Of a stretch of 64,000 nt of DNA, positions 25,501 through 32,385 are shown in pieces; the stretch's first letter is position 1, and each line of letters starts with the position of its first letter. Source of the stretch: Nipponacmea schrenckii (taxonomy: Eukaryota > Mollusca > Gastropoda > Lottiidae); contig CM060202.1 in assembly GCA_030562195.1 (NCBI GenBank), forward strand, positions 24,104,317-24,168,316. Direction: 5' to 3'. The notes beneath the pieces were generated by a model. It was not told the DNA's origin and did not search any database. It was given only the letters and a program-made list of their open reading frames with translations. The position numbers and the translations under genes are program-made.

Positions 25501-28427
25501 TTTTTGTTTTAAAAGAAACTTGTGTTTTTATATTGCACATTTAAAGTTCGTATATTGGCGATTTTTCCCTGTCCGTGGTTTGTCGAGTTATTCCACTTGC
25601 TTTTAAGCCCAAAACGGGTACAGTTTTTTGACTTGTGAAAAGCGGAAAAAGAGACGGCAAATTTTCATCAGGGTTTTGAATTTAAACTTGGGGTAATAGA
25701 CTTGTGAACACGATTTGAGACAACAGTTTTCATCAGATTGGAATGAAACTTTTCTGTGAACATTTTAATTGATGCATCTTGGGCAAGTTCGAAATTGGGC
25801 CCTTTTTTGAAATCTGTTTTAGAGTTATTGCACTTGACTAAGCCAAAACGCCAAAGCTTTTTGAACGCGATAGAGACTACAGTTTTCATCAGATTTGAAT
25901 GAAACTTGCTAATAGACTTGTGAACACGTTAGAGACAACAGTTTTCATCTGATTGGAATGAAATTTGGTGTGAACATTGAAGTTGATGTCATCTTGGTCA
26001 AGTTCGAAATTGACATCTCGATATACTGTTTTTGAGTTATTGCACTTGACTTAGTCAAAACGCAGCTTTGTGATTGCGATAGACACCAATTTATCGGATA
26101 TAGATAGAAAGGATCATATTAATATAAAAAAAAAACATTGATTTATACTGGATATGGAGATATGACTGATGGGGGGTGAGGAAAAAGTGGATTGACGAGG
26201 GATGAACCTTGAAGTTTTTCTATTTGAAAATATCCGAAGAACCCCATTTCGGAATGGATATGGATAGAAGGGCTCATACTAATGGGATGGGGGATGAGGA
26301 CAAAGTATATTGACATATGGTAACCTTGTATCTTTTACAGAATCTGGTTACAAAACTCGTAAAAGTGTGATTATTTCTGTTATTATGATTGCTGCTACTG
26401 TTATTGTAGTTGTTGTTATTGTTGTTGCTGGTTTTGTAGTTGGTATCATCTACAAGAAATATCCGAGTAAGTGATAAGTTGTTGTTTATGAACTGACTTT
26501 GTTTAATATAAAAAACCTGTCATCATCTTGGATTGTATATAATATACTTCCTACAGAATACATCAATAACTAGCTATTACTGAAAACATGTTTGTTTAAT
26601 TTTACAGAAGAGAAAAATGGGGTAGCTGAAGAGAGGTCACCAGAAGAAGGTTGGTTTGAGTTTTGAAATTGGGGATGGGGATGAGGAGAAAGCGGATTAA
26701 CTTCAGCTCAGGTTGACATCCAATAAACACAATCGCAATTGATCGGATATAGATAAAAAGGCTCATATTAATATAGAAATATTGATTTAAAACTCCGTTA
26801 AAAATTGGAATTGACGTTTTGAAGTTTCACCAAATCTTTTAAGATGATCTTTTGGTGAAGTCATTTGATCAATAATTTAAAACTTAATTTACAGATGAAC
26901 CGGTTTATGAAGAAATTGATGACCCAGTTTTAGATTTAAATCTCCATGAATTATTACCAGGAACATTCATAGACAATAATTCTACAAGTAGTGAATCAGA
27001 AACATATCTAGAGACAATAATTGTAGAAATGGTTAGTATTTATGTTGTCAACCTAATTTCCCGAGGTTTGATCTCGTTTTTTGGTATGAATACAATAAAC
27101 ATCTTTCAGATCCTACTATCTTTTGACTATTGTAAAATTGAACTTTTTTGAAAGCGTCGTAAAACCAACACTTTTGTTTGGCTGTGAAGTATGAAAACCT
27201 GAATATAATTGAAAGGGTACATCTTAAATTCAATAAATTTATCTTAAATCTTCCTGCATCAACCCCAAACTTTATGGTATACGGCGAACTTGGCCGCTAT
27301 CCACTAAACATTGACATAAAAGTTAGGTGTATAATTTTCTGGGCGCGCATGCTAATAGACAAGGAAACAAAACTCAATTAAATTAAGTACCAGCTAATGT
27401 ACGACAGATTTATTACAAGCTCTATTCCGAATCCCTGGTTACAAAATATTAAGAATATACTTGAAGATTGTGGTATCTATTATGTTTGGGAAGCCCAGTC
27501 ATTCAAATCTGTCTCATGGTTAAAATACTCAGTAAAAGAAATCCTGATTACTCAGAATTAAATTCCTCTCCTTAGGCTCTAAATTACAGACTATACAAAG
27601 ACAAACTTATCCTCGAACCATACTTACAAAATTAAATATAAAAAAGCGTACTATCCTATGTAAATTTAGAACTTGTAACAGACACCTCCCAATCGACAGG
27701 CCGATGGTTTAAGATCGAACGATCGAATAGAATATGCCCACTTTGCACCTCTAAAGATATCGGTGATGAATATCACTACATCTTTCAACGCTCTTACTTT
27801 AAAGATATCCGATATAAATTCATCCCCAAAAATCCCTTGTAGGTGTAGGTGTGTAGGTGTAGTAGGTGTATGTGTATGTGTAGGTAAAGTAGGTGTATGT
27901 GTAGGTGTAGTAGGTGTAGATGTAGTAGGTGTAGTAGGTATATGTGTATGTGTAGGTGTAGGTGTGGTAGGTGTAGGTGTAGTAGGTGTAGGTGTATTAG
28001 GTGTAGGTGTAGGTGTGTATATGTGTATGTGTAGGTGTTTGTGTGTGTGGGTGAGTAGATGTAGATGTAGATGTAGATGTAGATGTAGAAGTTGTAGAAG
28101 ATGTAGAAGATGTAGATGTAGAGGTGATGTGATTTTATTTTATTTCTCTTTCATTTCTCGAAACAGTTTTTTGTAAACGTAAGAAGAATAAAGTTCTATT
28201 ACGTTCTTATCTGATAATTTGGTCTATTTCTGTTTCAGAACCTAGAAAGTGCTACATATGGTGATTTAGAATTCAATATTTCCCATGGTAACAGAAATCA
28301 TGGCACCAATCCGGATCCTGAAAATGGATATACCAGACTTTCCAAGAAACATCGCCGAAAACTAAAACCATGTCACTGTTTTTTATTTCAGAGGATCGTA
28401 AGACAATGTTTTATGAAAAAAGAGTGA
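10220..28427 (+). CDS. Gene P: Ig-superfamily transmembrane receptor, 5' end missing
   Basis: Exons in order: C2-like 10220-10507, linker 11418-11480, I-set-like 11677-11964, C2-like 12685-12972, linker 20094-20156, I-set-like 20368-20655, stalk 22369-22410, TM 22883-23008 (copy 26341-26466), juxtamembrane 23150-23191 (copy 26608-26649), tail 23436-23572 (copy 26895-27031), last exon 28239-28427. All junctions are phase 1 except tail/last (phase 0). Using each class once gives 1814 bp, open to the TGA. The protein is a single-pass receptor with four Ig-like domains visible and a tyrosine-bearing cytoplasmic tail. The signal and V-like exons seen in M1 are absent here; they may be in the gap at 6910 or lost. 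A 6.2-kb BEL element sits antisense in the intron after 12972. Function is unknown; a cell-surface recognition role is inferred. Confidence 0.75.
10508..11417 (+). other. Gene P intron
   Basis: AT-rich intron containing a CTCGTGACCTTGA-type repeat block also found at 13470 and, inverted, in the matching M2 intron (42815-43422). No exon was seen. Confidence 0.5.
11418..11480 (+). CDS. Gene P exon: 21-residue linker
   Basis: A 63-bp phase 1-1 exon between TATTTTACAG and GTGAGT. It reads (V)LNIEECNNVFEDETFIVQPE. The EECNN start matches the first residues of the V-like exon of M1 (ESEECNN), so it may be a shortened relic of a V exon. Copies are at 20094, 42752 and 53599. Confidence 0.75.
11677..11964 (+). 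CDS. Gene P exon: I-set-like Ig domain (first)
   Basis: A 288-bp phase 1-1 exon (TTTTTCAG...GTATGT). It reads APIDVKLEPDQREIT, then a B-strand Cys (LKVRCTAKC), the core Trp (AWGKH), and the classic F-strand HEGYYGCRV followed by a G strand (RGFTLSVKG). This is a canonical Ig fold, with two additional Cys near the B/C strands. Copies are at 20368, 42248, 46711 and 53135. Confidence 0.88.
12075..12310 (-). repeat. Dispersed repeat, copy A
   Basis: Reverse-complement match to 45555-46015 and 61504-61950. Shared blocks are CTCCCTGTCAGTGATGCA, GGCGCCTAATCGTTCGATGA and CTTGCACTGTCTT. A related shorter piece is at 62790-62920. It is intronic in gene P. Confidence 0.7.
12685..12972 (+). CDS. Gene P exon: C2-like Ig domain (second)
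   Basis: A 288-bp phase 1-1 exon, TTTATTTCAG to GTAAAT. It has the same Cys/Trp/Cys/Cys layout as the exon at 10220 (QLECHS, VWYRN, FTCLA, LPCY). It is the last exon before the BEL insertion. Confidence 0.85.
13565..13727 (-). repeat. 3' LTR of BEL/Pao element 2, truncated
   Basis: 163 bp, near-identical to the first 163 bp of the 5' LTR at 19619-19781, then an abrupt switch to intron sequence (GATATCGAGTCA). The last ~114 bp of the LTR are missing. The polyprotein stop codon (13700-13702) lies inside this LTR. Confidence 0.85.
13700..15110 (-). pseudogene. BEL/Pao integrase (element 2)
   Basis: Integrase and C-terminal part of the polyprotein. The open frame from 14731 extends upstream without a break to about 15095, where a TAA interrupts it. 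Seen in order: zinc-binding HSNQLH...CVIC, the three catalytic acidic residues in VGIDLTG, VLCDNA and GMYERLIG, then a DUF5641-type tail (SLWKLALVKD, HLLYPLEV). All key residues are present, so only the frame is broken. The last residues (VESSESDN) are encoded inside the 3' LTR. Confidence 0.85.
15070..16482 (-). pseudogene. BEL/Pao RT C-terminus and RNase H (element 2)
   Basis: A 470-codon open frame. It begins with the RT catalytic motif KLYCDNVLSG (residues ~22-31; Cys and Asn replace residues of the textbook YVDD). A connection region follows, then RNase H with all four acidic positions: FCDAS (~191), PRWELVA (~232), FWTDSSI (~264) and NPADLPSR (~309). From about 15250 the true coding frame shifts, so the annotated C-terminal ~60 residues are out of frame. 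It is joined to the upstream RT by a frameshift near 16500. Confidence 0.85.
16490..17085 (-). pseudogene. BEL/Pao reverse transcriptase N-terminal half (element 2)
   Basis: The frame begins near 17085 (EIHKPDRIRNG) and runs through the RT finger/palm: YAPLPW, LRVVYAANA, TSLNDCLHTGP and the catalytic Asp in ALVADIEKAFLRI. It ends near 16500, where one missing base moves the rest (YHLSKYAEDP) into the frame of the next piece. Confidence 0.85.
17021..19213 (-). CDS. BEL/Pao Gag-protease (element 2)
   Basis: A 730-codon frame with a Met start 292 bp after the LTR. Residues ~20-120 are helical and charged. The DUF1759-type gag core is at ~137-300 (LPKIVLPIFDGDQRKWYSFW). Two CCHC knuckles are CMNCLKDSHLVENC (~395) and CSICKESHHTAIHC (~414). 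An A17-type protease has the active-site-like FFDEGSTLTYI (~509-519). The final ~25 residues are out of frame because of a shift near 17085. It is the best preserved part of the element. Confidence 0.88.
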   Translation of the reverse strand: MPKDGETSDVTENLYETHKRFVRKLATLRSFFTKEDRRVTAIIGSEEPGLKTLYVVKDKLVSAKHRLQEYDDQIQDLLIQMKDYQSSEYDFEECDMISDNHPLLLARIDDFIQSLEKASKLSSLASTKSAKHSSVKLPKIVLPIFDGDQRKWYSFWDVFESEIHDCKDISDVTKFNYLKGQLSSSVKKRIEGIQASNDNYALLVQTLQNNYGNRTLIKNSHCLALVNILKPQYGAQSLRAFYDAVIGDIRSLETLQLLPGHYGEFYVPILMEKLPADVLTTILETYTDDNPLLMELMDIIHSEVKKLGQINTISQQKVKIVSSKPTTAVKPETLPSGSATAMPPTSSTQSSRSSKTKLFKRPARLWQFCGGQHNTFQCTLSVDDRVKADKSHNRCMNCLKDSHLVENCPSHWRCSICKESHHTAIHCSNILLYTSGKSQRTTPSQTGTTNAALTGTESLADVLSDVSSPQSQTDSHKLPELQSCSGPVLLKTAVAPVQNGPTTLETNFFFDEGSTLTYIKSQHARNLKLVPYGKRRIVINSFGGRSSLYEFPVGSIDVITDDGVVRLEVLFKDQIVQPISCNSWSDCLQKDHLKQLRLANQFDQLYFDVHILIGLDSVWKFIKPVIILGFPLVQASNLGYLVYGPVTKQVFAASGTATQCFVVESSVHDDVEWISIDHTDFELHDKEAESLQIESFGIEPFNEQTGSEILERFINQIEFVTERITLHFHG
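19485..19504 (-). other. Primer-binding site of BEL/Pao element 2
   Basis: The element strand reads ATTGGTGCCGTGACCAGTTA directly after the LTR, a form typical of BEL/Pao elements. Confidence 0.65.
19505..19781 (-). repeat. 5' LTR of BEL/Pao element 2
   Basis: 277 bp, starting TGTGGAATC and ending GTACACA on the element strand. The first 163 bp are repeated at 13565-13727 with few differences, which suggests a fairly recent insertion despite the broken ORFs. Confidence 0.85.
19782..20093 (+). other. Gene P intron after the BEL insertion
   Basis: From ~19960 it matches the 3' part of the 10508-11417 intron (GATGAGCACAGGA, GCTAGAAGTTCCAAAAGG), up to the linker-exon acceptor. Before that lies a dispersed repeat fragment similar to 29410-29640. 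Confidence 0.55.
20094..20156 (+). CDS. Gene P exon: 21-residue linker (second)
   Basis: A 63-bp phase 1-1 exon (TATTTTTCAG...GTAAGT). It reads (V)LNIEECNNVFESETF and matches the 11418 exon with only a few base changes. Confidence 0.75.
20368..20655 (+). CDS. Gene P exon: I-set-like Ig domain (second)
   Basis: A 288-bp phase 1-1 exon (ACTTTTCAG...GTATGT). Canonical Cys/Trp/Cys (LKVRC, TWVKH, YYGCRV). It is the membrane-proximal Ig domain of gene P. Confidence 0.88.
20785..21465. repeat. 14-bp minisatellite (AGTGATCCTGTACT) in gene P
   Basis: About 45 imperfect 14-bp units, 3' of an I-set-like exon. The same unit in reverse complement lies 3' of the matching exons in M2 (41235-42170, 44240-45555) and M1 (51590-52680). 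Confidence 0.9.
21580..22345. repeat. ~64-bp TATA-rich satellite before the gene P stalk exon
   Basis: About 12 units of GTATATAATATACTTCC + ACAGAATACATCAATAACTA plus a variable TATATTG block. The last unit runs into the acceptor of the stalk exon. Inverted counterpart: 39225-41180. Confidence 0.9.
22369..22410 (+). CDS. Gene P exon: 14-residue acidic stalk
   Basis: A 42-bp phase 1-1 exon (AATTTTACAG...GTTGGT) reading EERNGVAEESPPEE. Its near-twins at 23150, 26608, 39151 and 51130 read EEKNGVAEE or KEKNGVAEE. It lies before the TM exon here, while the twin at 23150 lies after it. Confidence 0.75.
22883..23008 (+). CDS. Gene P exon: transmembrane segment (copy 1)
   Basis: A 126-bp phase 1-1 exon (CTTTTACAG...GTAAGT). 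After SGYKTRKS comes about 28 hydrophobic residues (IISVIMIAATVIVVVVIVV, then AGFVVGII) and YKKYP, a single-pass TM helix with a basic inner edge. It is identical to 26341-26466. Confidence 0.9.
23150..23191 (+). CDS. Gene P exon: 14-residue juxtamembrane (copy 1)
   Basis: A 42-bp phase 1-1 exon reading EKNGVAEERSPEE. It follows the TM exon, so in the protein it would be cytoplasmic. Identical copy at 26608-26649. Confidence 0.75.
23436..23572 (+). CDS. Gene P exon: cytoplasmic tail with YEEI (copy 1)
   Basis: A 137-bp exon, phase 1 in and phase 0 out (AATTTACAG...GTTAGT). It reads DEPVYEEIDDPVLDLNLHEL, then ...SESETYVETIIVEM. YEEI is the optimal Src-family SH2 ligand sequence once phosphorylated. 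The copy at 26895 differs in one residue (YLET). Confidence 0.88.
23640..24380 (+). pseudogene. LINE reverse-transcriptase C-terminus relic (copy 1)
   Basis: Degenerate C-terminal end of a non-LTR retrotransposon ORF2: NLPASTPNFMVYGELGRYPL, RFITSSIPNP, RTCNRHLPID and a CPLC-type zinc motif near the end. Several frameshifts and a TGA in place of a conserved Trp. It lies in the intron before the last exon, as do the copies at 27085 and 49655, so it was there before the locus duplicated. Confidence 0.7.
24381..25870 (+). other. Degraded copy of the last-exon region (probable assembly error)
   Basis: This aligns in order with 27835-29060, including a wrecked last exon near 24805-25000 (GGATATACCAGGATTTCCAAG, against the intact exon at 28239). 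It is full of small indels and extra G, while the sequence on both sides is near-identical between copies. It should not be read as a gene. Confidence 0.7.
26081..26085 (+). other. Junction of the ~3.46-kb tandem duplication
   Basis: Sequence equivalent to 29258-29273 (GCTTTGTGATTGCGATAGAC) switches here to sequence equivalent to 22627 (CACCAATTTATCGGATA). TM exons are offset by exactly 3458 bp. Confidence 0.85.
26341..26466 (+). CDS. Gene P exon: transmembrane segment (copy 2)
   Basis: Identical to 22883-23008, with the same splice sites. It is the copy linked to an intact tail and last exon. Confidence 0.88.
26608..26649 (+). CDS. Gene P exon: 14-residue juxtamembrane (copy 2)
   Basis: Identical to 23150-23191, phase 1-1. 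Confidence 0.75.
26895..27031 (+). CDS. Gene P exon: cytoplasmic tail with YEEI (copy 2)
   Basis: 137 bp, phase 1 in and phase 0 out. It keeps VYEEIDDPVLDL and reads ETYLETIIVEM near its end. Confidence 0.88.
27085..27830 (+). pseudogene. LINE reverse-transcriptase C-terminus relic (copy 2)
   Basis: The same relic as 23640-24380. It starts with VKLNFFESVVKPTLLFG, continues with the YGELGRYPL block and ends with CPLCTSKDIGDEYHYIFQR. It has a stop at the conserved Trp and further frameshifts. Confidence 0.75.
27838..28130. repeat. GTAGGT-type microsatellite in the last intron
   Basis: Imperfect (GTAGGT/GTATGT)n and (GTAGAT)n. Counterparts are at 24385-24690 (noisy) and, inverted, 48955-49640 and 49830-49970. 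The long open frame here (Val/Gly/Cys repeats) is an artefact of the repeat. Confidence 0.9.
28239..28427 (+). CDS. Gene P last exon
   Basis: A 189-bp exon, phase 0, from CTGTTTCAG to TGA. It starts NLESATYGDLEFN and later has NGYTRLSKKHRRKLK and a Cys-containing end (KPCHCF). YGDL and YTRL are YxxL signals spaced too far apart (24 residues) for a standard ITAM, and position -2 does not fit a strict ITIM. Confidence 0.85.
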   Translation, partial: NLESATYGDLEFNISHGNRNHGTNPDPENGYTRLSKKHRRKLKPCHCFLFQRIVRQCFMKKE

Positions 28428-28632
28428 GAGAGGGTCGACCTATTCTTATTCTCTAGTATATCTGGGTTTATCAAGTTAGAGAATTGATATAACTACTATT
28501 GAGAGTTTGAGATGAATTGTTTATCTATTATAACTAGATATTTTGTATATAATTTATTTTTCTATCAATAACATGTTCAAATGCTTCTGATTCAATCTAT
28601 CAAATTATTTGTTTTATAAAAATTGTGTTTTT

Positions 28633-29402
28633 ATACGCCCACATTATAATGTGGTCGTATATTGTCGTCACCCCTGTCCGTCCGTCCGTCCGTCGGTCTG
28701 TCGATCCGTCCGTCCACAATTGCTTGTGAACGCAATAGAGGCTACAGTTTTTGTCCGATTTGAATGAAACTTGCTGTGATCATTATATTGATGAGATCTC
28801 GAACAAGATCGAAATCGGCAATATTTCGATGAACGGTTTTTGAGTTATTGCACTTGACTTGGTAAAAACGTGTCAAAATTGGCTTGTGAACGCGATAGAG
28901 ACTACAGTTTTTCGTCAGATTTGAATGAAACTTGCTGTGATCATTTATATTGATGAGATCTTGGACAAGTTCGAAATTGGCGATTTTTCGATGAATGGTT
29001 TTTGAGTTATTGCACTTGACTAAGCCAAAACGCTTCAAAATTGACTTGTGAACGCGATAGAGACTACAGTTTTCATCAGATTTGAATGAAACTTGCTAAT
29101 AGACTTGTGAACACGTTAGAGACAACAGTTTTCATCTGATTGGAATGAAATTTGGTGTGAACATTGAAGTTGATGTCATCTTGGTCAAGTTCGAAATTGA
29201 CATTTCGATATACTGTTTTTGAGTTATTGCACTTGACTTAGTCAAAACGCAGCTTTGTGATTGCGATAGACAATACAGTTTTCATCTGATTTTAATGAAA
29301 TTTGGTGTGAACATTATATTGACGAGAACTTGGATTAGACCTATATAATCTTAAAGTTTTTGCCTGTGTTAAAACAGAAAATATATTTTAAAGTGGGCGT
29401 AT
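28633..29402. mobile_element. Pearl-like non-autonomous element (copy 1)
   Basis: Ends in inverted ATACGCCCAC / GTGGGCGTAT. It has a subterminal palindrome (CCCACATTATAATGTGG), a CCGT/ACGG microsatellite (28674-28712) and about four tandem ~135-bp core units (CGATAGAGACTACAGTTTT, ATGAAACTTGC, GAGTTATTGCACTTGAC). The tandem core plus ACGG microsatellite matches the published pearl (Helentron-related) elements of bivalves. No ORF. It lies in the 3' flank of gene P. Confidence 0.65.
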
Positions 29403-30540
29403 CTTGCTAGTCAACCACTTGTTATATAATATGAAAAGCAGCAAAATTGAAAAAATATTTAGTAAGTGTTATAGACCTTGTTATTGAAAATGCTTTCAAT
29501 AAAAGCTAGTAAACACTATACAAAGAACACTTTTTAATGGATTTTGATGAAACTTGGCCAGAGTATTTGTTATCACCCAAGGATGAACTGAAAAATATTA
29601 AGTATCAGTTATTGCACTAGTTTTTAAAAACGCTTTTCAATTTTTGGTGCTCTATTAATAATAATAGTTTTATTCAATAATAAAGACGCCACAGGTCCAT
29701 TATACAAATTATAACACATTTACATAATATTGACTGGACTAATTTAGCATTTGTTCGTAAAAATACCTTTCTCTTTTATAAGATAAAAATGTACATTTTG
29801 CCAAATTATTATGGAAATTAAAAATGAAAAATATTGAAATATATTTAATATGTATTATTGCCCTTGTTCTTTAAAACGCGTTCAATTTTTGGCTTGTAAA
29901 CACTATATAAGGCACAATTCTTTACTGATTTTGACGAAAAATTCTGAAATTGTTTATTATCACCCAAGGAGTTCTTTCTGTTAAAGGGCACAATTTGTGA
30001 CAGATTTTAATAAATCTTAGTAAGCTTGTACAGTTATCACCAGAAAATACAAGTATGACTGAAGGTTGAAAATTCCTTTCCGGTGATTGTAACTGTTCAA
30101 TTTCAATGCTGCCAGTGGCTGTATATTTCCTTTTAAATTGGGTAATAAAATTCTGACGTAGATTATTTTCATATTCTTATATGTTATGTAAATACACTTT
30201 GTTATCAATGGCAGCGTGTTGTTATCAATGGCAGGGTGTTTGTTATCAATGCCAGTGTGTGTTCATTCACTCAACAATATTATCACTGGACATACATAAA
30301 TACAGTGTATTCAACAATTGAAATTTGTTGATGTTTTAAAACCTTAATTAGGAACTGACTTTCACCGCTTTCTGCTGTACAGATATATAACTAGCCAGCA
30401 TTTATAGATAGATTATAGATCATAAGGTTTTGTTAGAATATATATATTTCATAAATAGTATTTTATTTTGTAAACTAGATCTATTATCTTTGTAAAATAT
30501 TTTTTATTTAATTTAAATGCTTTGAGCACAAACTGTAATT
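29403..30540. other. 3' flank of gene P, no gene
   Basis: AT-rich. It contains two diverged copies of a repeat with TATCACCCAAGGA (near 29570 and 29950), also related to 19790-19900. No exon was supported. Confidence 0.5.
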
Positions 30541-30544
30541 TTAT

Positions 30545-30870
30545 CTTACGTCAACCTGTCAATCATTCTAGTTCATGATCATTATTCTAATCTTCCCAGC
30601 TGTAAATAGATAGAACAAAGATCATTACCAATCATTCTAGTTCATAGCTTCAGATTAGACCATATTTGATCATTATTCTTATCTACCCAGCTGTAAATTG
30701 GTAGAACAAAGATCATGACCAATCATTCCAGTTCATGGCTTCAGATTAGACCATCTTTGATCATTATTCCAATCTTCCCAGCTGTAAATTGGTAGAACAA
30801 AGATCATGACCAATCATTCTAGTTCATGGCTTCAGATTAAACCATCTTTGATCATTATTCATTCATTCAT
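30545..30870. repeat. ~91-bp tandem repeat, left arm
   Basis: About 3.5 units with AATCATTCTAGTTCATGGCT, CAGATTAGACCAT and AGAACAAAGATCATGACC. The inverted array at 37730-38370 has about seven units. Confidence 0.9.
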
Positions 30871-30999
30871 ATATTACCTTTGTTATGTTTTTAAATTGTA
30901 GTTTTATTGCCTAGTGCTTTTAATTAAAAACAAATCGAAACTTCTAGTTGGTGTTTATTTCTCATACAAAACAATAAAAAAAATAAAATAAAGCAGATA

Positions 31000-31250
31000 A
31001 ACTAAATACAAAACAGATGAACTAAATACAAAACAGATAAACCAAATATAAAACAGATACATGTAAATTAGATACAAAACAGATAAATCCAATACAAACA
31101 GATAAACTAAGTACAAAACAGATGAACTAAATACAAAACAGATAAACCAAATATAAAACAGATACATGTAAATTAGATACAAAACAGATAAATCCAATAC
31201 AAACAGATAAACTAAATACAAAACAGATAAACTGCAATATATATAAATAC
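31000..31250. repeat. 20-bp minisatellite, left arm
   Basis: About 12 units of ACAAAACAGATAAACTAAAT and variants. It is the reverse complement of the larger array at 36955-37670. Confidence 0.9.
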
Positions 31251-31299
31251 AGATAAAATACTGTAATTTCTCTCTCCAACCAAACAATGGAGTTTGCTC

Positions 31300-32385
31300 T
31301 GTTGCTTTAAGAAAGGTTGGAGTGTTTTCCTGAATAATGTTAGTTTAAACAAACAATATTTATTTTCATAATTTCATAATTAAAATGAACATATACATTA
31401 ATTAAAGTTGGTTTCAGAAACAAGCCGCAGCTTATATTAATCCGTTACCACTAAACAAGACATACTAAATATAACTGTGAAGATAATATGTACAAAGTAT
31501 ATATATATATATATTTACAAATATTAAATAGAGAAACAGAAGACAGTAGGTGTAGAAAGTTGGGATAGGAATAATAGAAATTTAGCAAATGAGTGCTCAT
31601 CGATCACCTCAATGGCCGCCAAAGTTCCAGCCAGGTCGCCCGATCGACCGGATGCTGTGCTCATGCAAAGAACATAAAGTGAAATGTTTGAAACCTAGTG
31701 ACACAGTAACTAATTTCGCTGTTTCCTTAGAAAGGTGAAGTCAAAAATGTACAATTTTGTAATGATAGCTTTGACAAGTATATGAGTGTATAACAAAGGC
31801 AGGATAGGATGGGTAGCGCTATGGGTATTAAAGTGAATTTATAGCACTGTGGGCAACAATATCCTCGTTAACATTTCGTGCATGACAATAAAATTTTTGT
31901 AACCTCAAGGACGCCAAGGTAAGTTTATAGCAGATTGATTAGGTAACAGTAACAGTCTAAGAGCACGGTAAGCATGTAACACCATGGACGAAGGGGTAAG
32001 TGGGTGACACCATAGGCGAAGGGTTAAGTGGGTGACACCATAGACGAAGGGGTAAGTGGGTGACACCATAGGCGAAGTTACTTCATAACCCAGTGAGCAT
32101 TGCAAGTAGATTGTAATACTTTAAGCAACAAATTGAAATTTTTACTCTATGAATATCAGCATAAAATGGTAATTTCACTCTAATGCAGTGGTAAGTGAAG
32201 GTACTGTAATCACCATTGTGTGTTGGCATTACGACAAGTTGGAGATACTATGAGTATCAAGATAAGTGTGAGTTGGGTAACATTTTAAGAAAAGAGGCTC
32301 ATAACACTAAGGGTATAAAAGTTAATAGGTGTATAAGGTAGTTAGGTAAATAAGTAAATGCGTTTCGTGATTTACACGCACACGT
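31300..32385. other. Spacer at the left edge of the inversion centre
   Basis: 31302-31350 is still the inverted match of 36865-36911 (end of the BEL integrase relic). Beyond that homology is lost. A ~25-bp repeat (GGTAAGTGGGTGACACCATA) lies at 31975-32085. The right end may be 3' UTR of the LINE. No gene seen. Confidence 0.5.

Noticed and set aside
27763..28176. 137-codon Val/Gly/Cys-rich open frame
   Set aside because: It is a translation of the GTAGGT microsatellite and the end of the LINE relic, with no independent support. The same holds for 49356-49553.
31905..32105. 66-codon open frame on the minus strand
   Set aside because: It is a translation of a ~25-bp repeat (GGTAAGTGGGTGACACCATA) with no other support.
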